From: Acinetobacter sp. ANC 5054
Lineage (GTDB): Bacteria > Pseudomonadota > Gammaproteobacteria > Pseudomonadales > Moraxellaceae
Reading direction: 5' to 3'
DNA length: 64,000 nt
NCBI RefSeq assembly: GCF_002135295.1
Contig: NZ_NEGG01000002.1
Location: forward strand, 217,166-281,165
Below the pieces are notes generated by a model. That model did not search any database. It was not told the DNA's origin and was given only the letters and a program-made list of their open reading frames with translations. A program made the translations under genes and the position numbers. The first letter of the stretch is position 1. Every line of letters starts with the position of its first letter. Positions 18,365-27,421 of this stretch are shown in pieces.

Positions 18365-18457
18365 GGCGACATGGATGTCGCCACTGTTAGACTGTGGGAC
18401 AGGAAGTCCCATCAGTCTAACAAAGGGCTTTTGTTACTTTTCGCCCGTGAAAAGTAA
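18365..18457. repeat. Intergenic palindromic repeat, family B, copy 2
   Basis: Same three-hairpin layout as 18010-18102, with a perfect GGCGACATGGATGTCGCC at 18365-18382, paired arms at 18386-18421, and TTACTTTT/AAAAGTAA at 18434-18457. Confidence 0.82.
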
Positions 18458-18519
18458 ATATTATCTACACGTATACCTAAGAATATAATCTCTGAATATC
18501 GCGATCGTGAGATGCGACA

Positions 18520-18837
18520 TTAATACTCAACATCTACCATCTGAATAAACTCAAACGCTGGCTCTTCGTAAGGATGAGTCGTTTTTAATGCCTTCGCCAC
18601 ATGACTGGCTTTATCCTCAGGAACAATCATTTCAACTCGCCATTCAGGAATCTGCTCCAAAGAATCCAACTCCCCAATAAAAGGACTCGCACCTTTCACA
18701 GGCTTAAATTGCCCTGTGCCAAGCACTTGCCATGCGCAGTGCTCATAATTACCTATGCCACCCGCTCCTGCTTCAAACACTGCCAATTTTGTGGCTTCAA
18801 GATGTGATTCAGGTACGTAATAAATTAATTTCAACAT
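18520..18837 (-). CDS. NIF3-like C-terminal-domain protein
   Basis: 105-residue protein matching the central/C-terminal insert domain of NIF3/YqfO-type proteins (KLIYYVPESHLEATKLAVFE at the start and a second beta-alpha unit ending HPYEEPAFEFIQM). In full-length NIF3 proteins this domain sits inside a metal-binding enzyme of unclear function; here it stands alone, as in many gammaproteobacteria. No metal ligands are evident. It faces the nitroreductase gene tail-to-tail, and its own tail is repeated twice in the intergenic array. A 27-bp gap separates it from the upstream LysR gene on the same strand. Confidence 0.85.
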   Translation of the reverse strand: MLKLIYYVPESHLEATKLAVFEAGAGGIGNYEHCAWQVLGTGQFKPVKGASPFIGELDSLEQIPEWRVEMIVPEDKASHVAKALKTTHPYEEPAFEFIQMVDVEY

Positions 18838-18864
18838 GATTTATTTTCCAATGTCTTCTCATTT

Positions 18865-19755
18865 TTAATGCGAAGTTTCGTCATTCTGCTGACGCAAGGT
18901 CTGGGTAATAATGTCTAAAGCTGCATTTTGTGATTTTTTCGCATAAGTTGCGTATAAACCTAATTCGGGTAATAACAAATCAGTTTGAATGACTTTGACC
19001 TGTGGATTGAGAAACTTCAGTAAATATTCAGGGACAAAACTAAAACCCATGCCCATATTAATGAGGTTCAAATGTTGCATAACATTGGTCACCCAAAGCA
19101 TATGATCATGTTGTTGCTGATCAAATGGAATCAACGCATTTAATTTTTCATAAAATACGGGTGAGGAATTTTGCTCACACATAATCACATGATGATTTTT
19201 CAATTCTTGTAGTTTTAGTACGCGGTTTGATGGATGTAAAACGTCTAATGCCACCAAATAGATTTGTTCACTCATCAAGTGAATATTTTCAAAATCAGCG
19301 TGCTTTAATTCAAAACGAGTAAATGTTAAATCCAGTTCTGCATTTTTCAATGCTTGGATTTGCTCTAAACAAGTCAAGCTATGCAGATGAATTTTTAAGT
19401 CAGGATTACGCTGTTTAATCTCAGCCAAAATACTGGGCATCAGCTTAATTTCAGCTACATTTAAAAAACCAATATGAATCTGATTACTTTTCCGCTGGGC
19501 AATTTGTCGTGCCGCAGCAACTGCCAGTTTTGAGCTTTCAATGGCATTGATTGCATGTGGTAAAAATGCTTCACCTTCAGCCGTTAATCTAACATTACGT
19601 GCACTGCGGTCAAATAATGTCAAACCGACTTCTTGTTCTAAGTCCTTAATTTGCTGGCTTAAAGAGGGCTGCGCAGTAAATAATTTATCTGCTGCTTTCG
19701 TGAAACTCTGTTCTTTCGCCACGGTTACAAAATATCGTAAATGTCGAAGTTCCAT
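18865..19755 (-). CDS. LysR-family regulator divergent from FAD monooxygenase
   Basis: 296-residue LysR-type regulator. The HTH is clear (MELRHLRYFVTVAKEQSFTK, then the recognition helix around AQPSLSQQIKDLE). The effector domain resembles the CatM/BenM/HcaR branch, which responds to aromatic-pathway intermediates in Acinetobacter. It is divergent from an aromatic-ring monooxygenase gene with a 172-bp intergenic region, the classic LysR target arrangement. The inducer is unknown. Confidence 0.9.
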   Translation of the reverse strand: MELRHLRYFVTVAKEQSFTKAADKLFTAQPSLSQQIKDLEQEVGLTLFDRSARNVRLTAEGEAFLPHAINAIESSKLAVAAARQIAQRKSNQIHIGFLNVAEIKLMPSILAEIKQRNPDLKIHLHSLTCLEQIQALKNAELDLTFTRFELKHADFENIHLMSEQIYLVALDVLHPSNRVLKLQELKNHHVIMCEQNSSPVFYEKLNALIPFDQQQHDHMLWVTNVMQHLNLINMGMGFSFVPEYLLKFLNPQVKVIQTDLLLPELGLYATYAKKSQNAALDIITQTLRQQNDETSH

Positions 19756-19927
19756 TGCATTTCACCTAATTCATTCAACACTAAAATCAATACATCGATT
19801 GTCTAATAGTGGAAATTTATATACATCCAGACTTTAAACCAATACCCATTTCAAGGCATACAAGGCTTAATTACACTCAAATGAGAACGGCAGAAGCCTA
19901 TTCTAGCACCACAGAGATGGATCAAGT

Positions 19928-21670
19928 ATGACACAGCTTTTCGATACCGATGTACTGATTATTGGCACAGGCCCTGCGGGTTCAACCTTAGGTTTGGCAC
20001 TCGCTAACTATGGCATTAAAGTTCAACTTTTCACGCAGTTTAATTGGTTAGCCAATAGTCCTCGTGCGCATATTACCAATCAACGTGCAATGGAAGTCCT
20101 GCGTGATTTAGGTATTGAAGAGCAAGTCCTTGAAATCGCAACGCCTTGGGATCAGATGGGTGAAAGCCTCATTACCACCAGTTTGGTTGGCGAAGAAATT
20201 GCCCGTCTCAGCGCTTGGGGTACAGGTGATGAACGTCATGGTGATTACATCAAAGGTAGTCCTTGCCCATTGGTGGATTTGATTCAACCAAAAATGGAGG
20301 CATTGCTGGTTAAAAATGCTGCCGAGCGTGGTGCAATTTATAATTTTAATACCGAATATTTATCGCATGTTCAGGATGAACATGGTGTCACTGCTACTTT
20401 TTTAAATCGTATCACCAATACTGAATTTACTTTGCGTGCCAAGTATTTGGTCGGGATGGATGGTGCTAAATCTCGTGTATTAGAACAACTTGATTTACCG
20501 CTTGAAGGGATTATGGCACGGGCTGGAACGGTCTATGTGACGTTCAAAGCCGATCTTTCACAGTATGTGAAAAATCGTCCTGCTATTTTGCAGTGGATTG
20601 TGAATCCTGAAGCAAGCTTTGGCGATCTAGGCATGGGCTTACTTCGTGCTCTCACCCCTTGGAATGAATGGATTATGGGCTGGGGTTTTGATATTTCCAA
20701 AGGCGAACCTCAAGTGACTGAAGAACAAGTCCGCGCACGTTTAAATACATTTGTTGGCGCTGAAGTTGAAGATGTCGAAATCCAAAAATTGTCGTATTGG
20801 TACGTAAACCAAACGTGGGCAACAGAATATTCTAAAGGCCGTGTGTTCTGCGGTGGTGATGCCGTGCATCGTCATCCTCCTTCAAGTGGTTTAGGCTCAA
20901 ATACCTGTATGCAGGATTCGTTTAACTTGGCTTGGAAATTAGCTTATGCCGTGAAAGGCTGGGCTTCTCCTACCCTGTTAGATTCGTATACTGCCGAGCG
21001 TGCTCCTGTAGGTAAGCAAATTGTCGCGCGTGCCAATCAATCACGTTTTGACTATAAACACCTGAAAGAAGTTTTTGGTTTTGACCAAGGCATCACTACG
21101 CAAAAGCAGATGTTAGAACGTATTTTTACTGAAGATGAACAAGGCGCAGAAATTCGTAAAAAACTCTTTGAAGCTTTAGAGATTAAGCATTTTGAGTTTA
21201 ATGCTCAGGGCGTAGAGCTGAATCAACGTTACATTTCAAATGCAATGATTGCTGAATCAGAGCCTGAGATCTTTGAAAAAGATCAGCAGCTTTACCTCCA
21301 AGCAACGACTCGTCCAGGGGCAAAAGTTCCACATACATGGTTGATTGATGCCAAAGGCAACAAACAATCGACTCTTGATATAACGGGACATGGTCGTTTT
21401 ACCTTGCTGACAGGACTTTCAGGCAAAGGTTGGAAAACTGCTGCTGAATCGTTAAATCTACCTTATTTAGATGTGATTCAAGTTGGCTCCCGTGACTATC
21501 GTGATGTGTATGGCACGTGGAATAGCAAATCTGAAATACATGAATCAGGTGCAGTGTTGGTTCGTCCAGATGGTTATGTGGCATGGCGCTACCAAGACAG
21601 TACCAATGATGCTTTTGATTATGAAAATACGTTGAAGGCGGTGTTAAAGCAGGTTCAATTGGCTATTTGA
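19928..21670 (+). CDS. FAD-dependent aromatic-ring monooxygenase (phenol hydroxylase/TfdB type)
   Basis: Single-component flavoprotein hydroxylase. The FAD dinucleotide motif GTGPAG is at residues 13-18; the second FAD motif CGGDAVHRHPPSSGLGSN is near 307-324; an Arg/Asp segment (LVGMDGAKSRV) lies near 175. The C-terminal ~180 residues form the thioredoxin-like domain of the phenol hydroxylase/dichlorophenol hydroxylase family. 580 residues, normal. No ring-cleavage or other catabolic genes accompany it, so the compound hydroxylated cannot be named. Regulation by the divergent LysR protein is likely. Confidence 0.88.
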   Translation: MTQLFDTDVLIIGTGPAGSTLGLALANYGIKVQLFTQFNWLANSPRAHITNQRAMEVLRDLGIEEQVLEIATPWDQMGESLITTSLVGEEIARLSAWGTGDERHGDYIKGSPCPLVDLIQPKMEALLVKNAAERGAIYNFNTEYLSHVQDEHGVTATFLNRITNTEFTLRAKYLVGMDGAKSRVLEQLDLPLEGIMARAGTVYVTFKADLSQYVKNRPAILQWIVNPEASFGDLGMGLLRALTPWNEWIMGWGFDISKGEPQVTEEQVRARLNTFVGAEVEDVEIQKLSYWYVNQTWATEYSKGRVFCGGDAVHRHPPSSGLGSNTCMQDSFNLAWKLAYAVKGWASPTLLDSYTAERAPVGKQIVARANQSRFDYKHLKEVFGFDQGITTQKQMLERIFTEDEQGAEIRKKLFEALEIKHFEFNAQGVELNQRYISNAMIAESEPEIFEKDQQLYLQATTRPGAKVPHTWLIDAKGNKQSTLDITGHGRFTLLTGLSGKGWKTAAESLNLPYLDVIQVGSRDYRDVYGTWNSKSEIHESGAVLVRPDGYVAWRYQDSTNDAFDYENTLKAVLKQVQLAI

Positions 21671-21677
21671 ATGAATG

Positions 21678-21705
21678 AAAAAGGCCATCAAATGATGGTC
21701 TTTTT
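21678..21705. terminator. Terminator between FAD monooxygenase and membrane coiled-coil gene
   Basis: AAAAAGGCCATCA pairs with TGATGGTCTTTTT (one G-T pair). A and T tracts on both sides allow use by both convergent genes. Confidence 0.85.
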
Positions 21706-21709
21706 ATAT

Positions 21710-22393
21710 TTACATTTTATCTAGTTGAATTTTTATGTCATATAATTTTGTATACGCATGTATTCCCTGAATTAAATCTTTCTTTGCAAGCCCGCTATTT
21801 TTATATTGCTCATTAAATCTCATGAATGATGCTACATTTTCATCGCTTAAAGCTATAAATAAATGTGTTGGTGTATCTAATTCATCAAAACTATTTTCTA
21901 TTGTTTTAGAACTTTGATGTATTACATTTAATTTTCCATACTGACAAATTAATAAGACATGAAGAACATGTTCAATTTCACCTCTAAGTTCATTTACTAA
22001 TTCAAATTTTTTTATTTGATCAAAAAAGTGAAGAAAACTTACTATCCTAGGATCTATTCGATCCAAAGTATTCTGAGACCCTTGCATAATCTGTGGAAGT
22101 ATTAATCTAAATAATTCTGTTCTAGCTTCCTTTAATTCCTCTATAGTCTTTTCAGCTTCCGATCTTAATTCTTTTAACTTGACGCCATTTCCTGCAATCG
22201 AAAACTCCTGCACCTCTGCAGCGAACGCGATAATCAGGCCAATTACAGCAAATCCAAAGCTAAACGCAACAAATTCAGCTCCCGATATTTTCTCTAAAGA
22301 AATTAACAGCCATAAGCCGCAAGCTATTCCGAGCAAACTAACAACAACGCCAAATGCTGTATTACCTTTTAAACTGTTCTTTTTAGTTTTCAA
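21710..22393 (-). CDS. Membrane protein with coiled coil, function unknown
   Basis: 227 residues. Two hydrophobic segments near residues 12-32 and 40-60 form a hairpin anchor, followed by a charged stretch (LKELRSEAEKTIEELKEART, about 70-95) with coiled-coil character, then a helical cytoplasmic domain rich in Leu, His and Phe (FLHFFDQIKKFELVNELRGE). I do not recognise the family. It is not in an operon; the codon usage is more AT-rich than neighbours and the region ahead holds a repeat, so it may be a strain-variable gene. Confidence 0.7.
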   Translation of the reverse strand: MKTKKNSLKGNTAFGVVVSLLGIACGLWLLISLEKISGAEFVAFSFGFAVIGLIIAFAAEVQEFSIAGNGVKLKELRSEAEKTIEELKEARTELFRLILPQIMQGSQNTLDRIDPRIVSFLHFFDQIKKFELVNELRGEIEHVLHVLLICQYGKLNVIHQSSKTIENSFDELDTPTHLFIALSDENVASFMRFNEQYKNSGLAKKDLIQGIHAYTKLYDIKIQLDKM

Positions 22394-22470
22394 TGTTTAA
22401 CTCATAAATATTATATTTAATACATGATAACAAAAGAAAAAAAATAATTACTAATATTTGATCACATGAC

Positions 22471-22578
22471 TAGCGACATGTATGTCACCAGTTAGATTGT
22501 GGGACAGAACGTCCCTTCAGTTTAACATAGAGTTTTTGTCTTACAGAGCAGTGCTACTCATACCCTGTCAAAAGTAAA
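22471..22578. repeat. Intergenic palindromic repeat, family B, degenerate copy
   Basis: Aligns with 18365-18457: AGCGACATGTATGTC, GTTAGATTGTGGGAC with GTCCCTTCAGTTTAAC, and a final AAAAGTAA. The last hairpin is interrupted by about 20 extra bases. Confidence 0.65.
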
Positions 22579-22591
22579 TGAATCCCAAAAT

Positions 22592-22614
22592 AAAAAACCG
22601 CCTCACGGCGGTTT
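22592..22614 (-). terminator. Terminator of the 42-residue protein gene
   Basis: AAACCGCC and GGCGGTTT pair around TCAC. On the minus strand the stem is followed by a T run. Confidence 0.85.
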
Positions 22615-22629
22615 CAATTGTCCCAATAT

Positions 22630-22758
22630 TTACATCTGCAACGCATAACCCAAAACTAAAAACATCAACTGTAAACACACGACTACACCAAAAAGCTTCC
22701 AGCCCTTTTTACGCAACGCAGACTTATCAACTGCCGAATATTGCACTGTTTTAATCAT
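22630..22758 (-). CDS. Small single-span membrane protein, 42 residues
   Basis: A 42-codon frame, MIKTVQYSAV at its start, then a basic stretch (LRKKGWK) and one hydrophobic helix (residues 22-40). GAGGTGATGAC gives a good ribosome-binding site just before the ATG, and a strong terminator lies 16 bases after the stop on the same strand. The positive-inside pattern predicts a cytoplasmic N-terminus. Function unknown; it is not part of the purL transcript. Confidence 0.72.
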   Translation of the reverse strand: MIKTVQYSAVDKSALRKKGWKLFGVVVCLQLMFLVLGYALQM

Positions 22759-22925
22759 GTCATCACCTCATCATGAGTGTTGATACTGAACTCGTTTAGT
22801 TATCCATCTTTCTTTTATCTTGCATAGTTATTGTGCATAAATTACACACTAGCATGTTTCCACAAATATAAAAGCAAAATCTAAACCAAGTTCAGTGGGA
22901 GAAATAAAAATTTAAAACTAACAAA

Positions 22926-22945
22926 AAACCACCCGCAGGTGGTTT
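22926..22945 (-). terminator. Second terminator-like hairpin downstream of purL
   Basis: AAACCACC and GGTGGTTT pair around CGCA; the minus-strand side continues with TTTTTT-G-TT. It may back up the purL terminator. Confidence 0.6.
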
Positions 22946-23025
22946 AAAAAACGAAAGCGATTATATGTGTAAAAACAAGCATTCACAATAATTAATATAT
23001 CTTTTGGTAAATTTTTACCATAAAA

Positions 23026-23053
23026 AAAAGCCACCCGAGGGCGGCTCTTTTCT
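23026..23053 (-). terminator. purL terminator
   Basis: AAAAGCCACCC pairs imperfectly with GGGCGGCTCTTTT. On the minus strand the hairpin is followed by eight T residues, 20 bases after the purL stop. Confidence 0.85.
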
Positions 23054-23072
23054 ATGATTCATCTATCTAAGA

Positions 23073-26000
23073 TTAACCAATAAATTTACGTGCATTACGG
23101 AACATACGTAACCAAGCACCATCTTGATCCCAATCTTCAGGTTTCCAAGAATGCTGAATCGCACGGAAGTTACGTTCAGGGTGCGGCATCATAATTGTTG
23201 CACGGCCATCTTTCGAAGTTACACCAGAAATCGCTTCTGGTGAACCGTTCGGGTTCAATGGGTAGTGCTGAGTCGGATTACCTTGGCTATCTACATAACG
23301 CAAGATTACTTGATCACCCGCATTCAATGCCTCAATGTTATCGCTGCTAGCAACCACACGGCCTTCACCATGCGCAACAGCGATCGGAAGAATCGAACCT
23401 TCCATGCCTTCTAACAATACAGAGTTTGATTTTTCTACACGTACGTTTACAGCACGCGCTTCAAACATTTCAGAAGTATTGCGATGGAAACGAGGCCAAG
23501 CTTCTGCACCCGGAATAAGCGGAGCCAATTGAGACAGCATTTGACAGCCGTTACAGATACCTAAAGAGAAGGTTTCGTCACGGTTGAAGAATTTCTCAAA
23601 TTGGTCACGTAGTTTAGGGTTAAACAATACTGATTTCGCCCAACCACCGCCTGCGCCCAATACGTCACCGTAAGAGAAACCACCACAAGCCACTAGACCT
23701 TCAAAGTCATCAAGGCTGATACGACCAGCAAGCAAGTCGCTCATGTGTACATCAACGGTATTGAAGCCAACTTTGTCGAATGCAGCAGCCATTTCGACAT
23801 GACCATTTACACCCTGCTCACGCAGAATCACCATGTTTGGACGGCGTTCGTTGATGTACGGCGCTTCAATAGGCTCGTTCAAATCAAATGTTGGTTTTGC
23901 AATTAAACCTGCATGTGATTTATCCGCGATTAACGCATATTCTTGATCCGCAGTTTCTACGTTATCACGTAAACGTTGGATTTGGTGAGACACTTCAGTC
24001 CATGCTTGTTGCAATTCAACACGGTCTAAGTTCAAACCATTTACAGTTAAAGTATCTGTAGTGTTTACAGTACCTACAACTACAATTGCATCTTTTAAGC
24101 TAGATGCTGCAACTTCAGCTTCAAGTGCTGCCCAGTCTGCTTTAGAAATTTGCAATACGGCACCAATTTCTTCTGCAAATAGAGATTCAACGGATTGATC
24201 TTCTAAAGCCACACCTAAGCGTGATGCAAACATCATTTCAGCAACAGTTGCAACCAAACCACCATCACCAATGTCATGGTAAGCCTGAATTAAGCCACGG
24301 TTGTTCCAGTCTTGAACCAATGCAAAGAATGCTTTGAAGTCATCAAAGCTGTCTACATCTGGAGTAACTGAACCGATTGCTTTGTAAACCTGAGCTAAGA
24401 TCGAACCGCCAAGACGGAATTGACCTTTAGACAAATCTATACGTACAAGTACTGAATCTTCATTTTTAAGTTCAGGTGTCAATGTTTTGCGAACATCAGT
24501 CACTGGTGCAAATGCAGTGATTACACCTGACATTGGAGAAGTTACAGACTTGTCTTCGCCTTCGTCATTCCAAGTGGTACGCATAGACAATGAGTCTTTA
24601 CCGACAGGAATTGCGATACCTAGTGCAGGACACATTTCCATACCGATGGCTTTTACGCCTTCGAATAATGCTTGGTCTTCGCCAACTTGACCTGCAGCCG
24701 CCATCCAGTTTGCAGACAATTTAATGTCACTGATTTGGTCGATTTTTGCAGACATGATGTTCGAAATAGATTCAGCAACTGATAAACGCGCTGACGCAGC
24801 AGGATTCAGCAATGCTACAGGTGGACGTTCACCCATTGCCATCGCTTCACCTGTGTAACCTACAAGGCTTGTTGTTGTAACCGCAGCATCCGCTACAGGA
24901 ACCTGCCAACGACCTACGAACTGATCACGTGCAACCATACCTGTAATCGAACGGTCACCAATAGTGATGAGGAACGATTTAGAAGCAACAGTTGGATTTT
25001 TCAGAACGCGGTAAATCGCATCTTTCAGGTCAGTGACTTTTGAAGCTTCGAAGTCGTCGCCTTTACGTTCAACAGTTTCATACGAACGGCTCATACGCGG
25101 TGTACCACCAAGCATCACTTGCATTGGCATATCCACAGCTTTGTTTTCGAACAATGGATCTTCAACTGTTAAGTGACGCGCTTCAGTCGCTTCACCCAAT
25201 ACCGCAAACGGACAACGCTCACGTGCACAAAGTGATTCAAATAATTCCAAAGAACTTGGGCGAATGGCCAATACATAACGTTCTTGCGCTTCGTTCGACC
25301 AAATCTCCATTGGAGACATACCTTTTTCAAGCGAAGGAATTTTACGTAGATCGAGTACCGCACCCAATTCGTGATCATTTACCAGCTCAGGCATAGCATT
25401 TGAAACACCACCCGCACCAACGTCATGCACAGATACGATTGGGTTGTGATCTTCCATGCGCCAGCAAGCATCAATCACTTCTTGGCAACGGCGTTCCATT
25501 TCTGGGTTTTCACGTTGTACAGAAGCGAAATCTAGGTTTTCACCCAATTTACCGCTATCTACAGAAGATGCTGCACCACCGCCTAAACCAATCAGCATTG
25601 CAGGGCCACCCAGTACGATCAGTAAATCGCCTGGTTGAATCGCATCTTTTTCTACATGGTCAGGACGGATGTTACCGTAACCGCCAGCAATCATAATTGG
25701 CTTATGGAAGCCTTTTACATCGCCATTTACATTTTGTTCAAATGTACGGAAGTAACCATTTAATGCAGGACGACCAAATTCGTTGTTAAACGCTGCACCG
25801 CCCAATGGACCTTCAATCATAATTTGAAGTGGAGATGCCATACGAGATGGTTTACCGTAGTTTTCTTCCCAAGGCTGTTCAAAGCCCGGAATATTCAAGT
25901 TAGATACAGTAAAACCTGTTAAGCCTGCTTTTGGCTTACCACCACGACCTGTTGCGCCTTCATCACGGATTTCACCGCCCGAACCTGTCGCAGCACCCGC

Positions 26001-26909
26001 AAAAGGTGCAATCGCTGTAGGATGGTTATGTGTTTCCACTTTCATAAGAATGTGAGCAGCTTGGCTCTTATATTTATAAACGTGGTGACCCGTTTCAGCA
26101 TCTTGTTTTGGATAGAAACGCTGCGTGTCAAAACCCACAATCACTGATGCGTTGTCTTTATATGCCGACAATACATCTGTAGGTGATTCTTTATAAGTGT
26201 TTTTAATCATTTGGAACAATGACAATGGCTGAACTTCACCATCAATTGTCCATTCAGAACCAAAAATTTTATGACGGCAATGTTCTGAGTTCGCTTGGGC
26301 AAACATCATGAGTTCGATGTCATGCGGGTTGCGACCCATTTTTGTAAAAGCTGCTGTTAAATAATCAATTTCTTCATCAGACAGTGCAAAACCAAATTCT
26401 GAGTTGGCTTTTACCAGTGCTTCTTTACCTTGACCCAAAATATCAATTGAGTTTAAAGGTTTAGGCTCAGTCTCAGAGAAAAGTGCTGCTGCATCTTCAA
26501 TTGCATTGAATACGCTTTCTGTCATGCGGTCATGCAATGCCAGTTTTACTTCGTCTGAAACAGCATTTACGCCCTTCAAAGTAAACAAAACACCGCGTTC
26601 AAGGCGATGAACCGGTGTATTACAGTTGGCGAAAATATCTGTTGCCTTCGACGACCACGGAGAGATTGTCCCAACGCGTGGCGTCACTAATATTTGGACT
26701 TCATCACTTGCTGGCTGGCGCAATTCAAAAGATTGACCATCATTAAGTAGCTGTAAAGCGGATTGCTGTTGCTGTTCGCTCAGCGCTTGGTCAAATAGAT
26801 AGACCAACTGGCTTTCAATTTCTTGAACAGAACTAATCGAAGATAGACGTGTTAATAGTTGCGTTTTCTTAAAAGAAGAGTGTGCTGATGCACCGGCCAC
26901 GATAAACAT
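23073..26909 (-). CDS. purL: Phosphoribosylformylglycinamidine synthase
   Basis: Large-type FGAM synthase of purine biosynthesis: glutamine plus ATP convert FGAR to FGAM. 1278 residues, close to the E. coli 1295. An N-terminal PurS-like domain is followed by the two AIRS-like halves ([20 protein letters not shown] near 295, and [12 protein letters not shown] in the second half) and a C-terminal glutamine amidotransferase with nucleophile Cys in LGICNGCQM near residue 1120 and the His/Glu pair in MPHPERNFR. It stands alone; purM and purN are 20 kb away. Cytoplasmic. Confidence 0.97.
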   Translation of the reverse strand: MFIVAGASAHSSFKKTQLLTRLSSISSVQEIESQLVYLFDQALSEQQQQSALQLLNDGQSFELRQPASDEVQILVTPRVGTISPWSSKATDIFANCNTPVHRLERGVLFTLKGVNAVSDEVKLALHDRMTESVFNAIEDAAALFSETEPKPLNSIDILGQGKEALVKANSEFGFALSDEEIDYLTAAFTKMGRNPHDIELMMFAQANSEHCRHKIFGSEWTIDGEVQPLSLFQMIKNTYKESPTDVLSAYKDNASVIVGFDTQRFYPKQDAETGHHVYKYKSQAAHILMKVETHNHPTAIAPFAGAATGSGGEIRDEGATGRGGKPKAGLTGFTVSNLNIPGFEQPWEENYGKPSRMASPLQIMIEGPLGGAAFNNEFGRPALNGYFRTFEQNVNGDVKGFHKPIMIAGGYGNIRPDHVEKDAIQPGDLLIVLGGPAMLIGLGGGAASSVDSGKLGENLDFASVQRENPEMERRCQEVIDACWRMEDHNPIVSVHDVGAGGVSNAMPELVNDHELGAVLDLRKIPSLEKGMSPMEIWSNEAQERYVLAIRPSSLELFESLCARERCPFAVLGEATEARHLTVEDPLFENKAVDMPMQVMLGGTPRMSRSYETVERKGDDFEASKVTDLKDAIYRVLKNPTVASKSFLITIGDRSITGMVARDQFVGRWQVPVADAAVTTTSLVGYTGEAMAMGERPPVALLNPAASARLSVAESISNIMSAKIDQISDIKLSANWMAAAGQVGEDQALFEGVKAIGMEMCPALGIAIPVGKDSLSMRTTWNDEGEDKSVTSPMSGVITAFAPVTDVRKTLTPELKNEDSVLVRIDLSKGQFRLGGSILAQVYKAIGSVTPDVDSFDDFKAFFALVQDWNNRGLIQAYHDIGDGGLVATVAEMMFASRLGVALEDQSVESLFAEEIGAVLQISKADWAALEAEVAASSLKDAIVVVGTVNTTDTLTVNGLNLDRVELQQAWTEVSHQIQRLRDNVETADQEYALIADKSHAGLIAKPTFDLNEPIEAPYINERRPNMVILREQGVNGHVEMAAAFDKVGFNTVDVHMSDLLAGRISLDDFEGLVACGGFSYGDVLGAGGGWAKSVLFNPKLRDQFEKFFNRDETFSLGICNGCQMLSQLAPLIPGAEAWPRFHRNTSEMFEARAVNVRVEKSNSVLLEGMEGSILPIAVAHGEGRVVASSDNIEALNAGDQVILRYVDSQGNPTQHYPLNPNGSPEAISGVTSKDGRATIMMPHPERNFRAIQHSWKPEDWDQDGAWLRMFRNARKFIG

Positions 26910-27421
26910 GCTGATTTTGGCTCCACGGGCTGGTCTTTTGAACCAAGCCGCAATGTGACTTGAAGAGAGCGCACATTCTACTGTGTATTGCTGAAATCAG
27001 CTAGATGGGAAAAGCATTTTCTGTTCGAGAATGACACGAGATTTTTAAATTTTGTTTTTATTTTCAGTCAAAAAGATTAAATACAGCAGTGCAGGTTAGC
27101 ACAAAATAAATTGTAAAAAACATTAATTGAAAATTAATATCAAATTTAGAATTTTCCGGCTTTCAAGTCCACGTCACCATTGTGCTATGAATCACCTAAT
27201 AGTCTAGCCAATGAATAAAATTCATCTAAAAGATACCATTCATTAAGATGAATACTGCTGTACCTACCCGCCTCAGTAGCAAGCTAATTGTGTATTTGAT
27301 TAAATTTTCTTTGCTCAATACTAATACCTTTAAATAAAGTGACAAGCTATGACGCGACCCACTATTACTTTAGTCACAAGTTTGGCATCATAGTTTTTAG
27401 TAAATAAATGAATAACGATAA
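26910..27421. other. Intergenic region between purL and dgt
   Basis: 512 bp between divergent genes. It is AT-rich and must contain both promoters. I see no RNA gene, repeat of the families found elsewhere, or supported small coding frame. Confidence 0.5.

Larger units (their letters stand above)
22759..23072. other. Gap between small membrane-protein gene and purL
   Basis: 314 bp. It holds the promoter of the 42-residue gene and two hairpins listed separately. I see no further coding frame. Confidence 0.5.

Noticed and set aside
18230..18412. Minus-strand open frame in the gene-tail array
   Set aside because: It spans a palindromic repeat and an antisense gene remnant; no ribosome-binding site.
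25040..25396. Plus-strand open frames inside purL
   Set aside because: Antisense to a highly conserved enzyme; no start signals.
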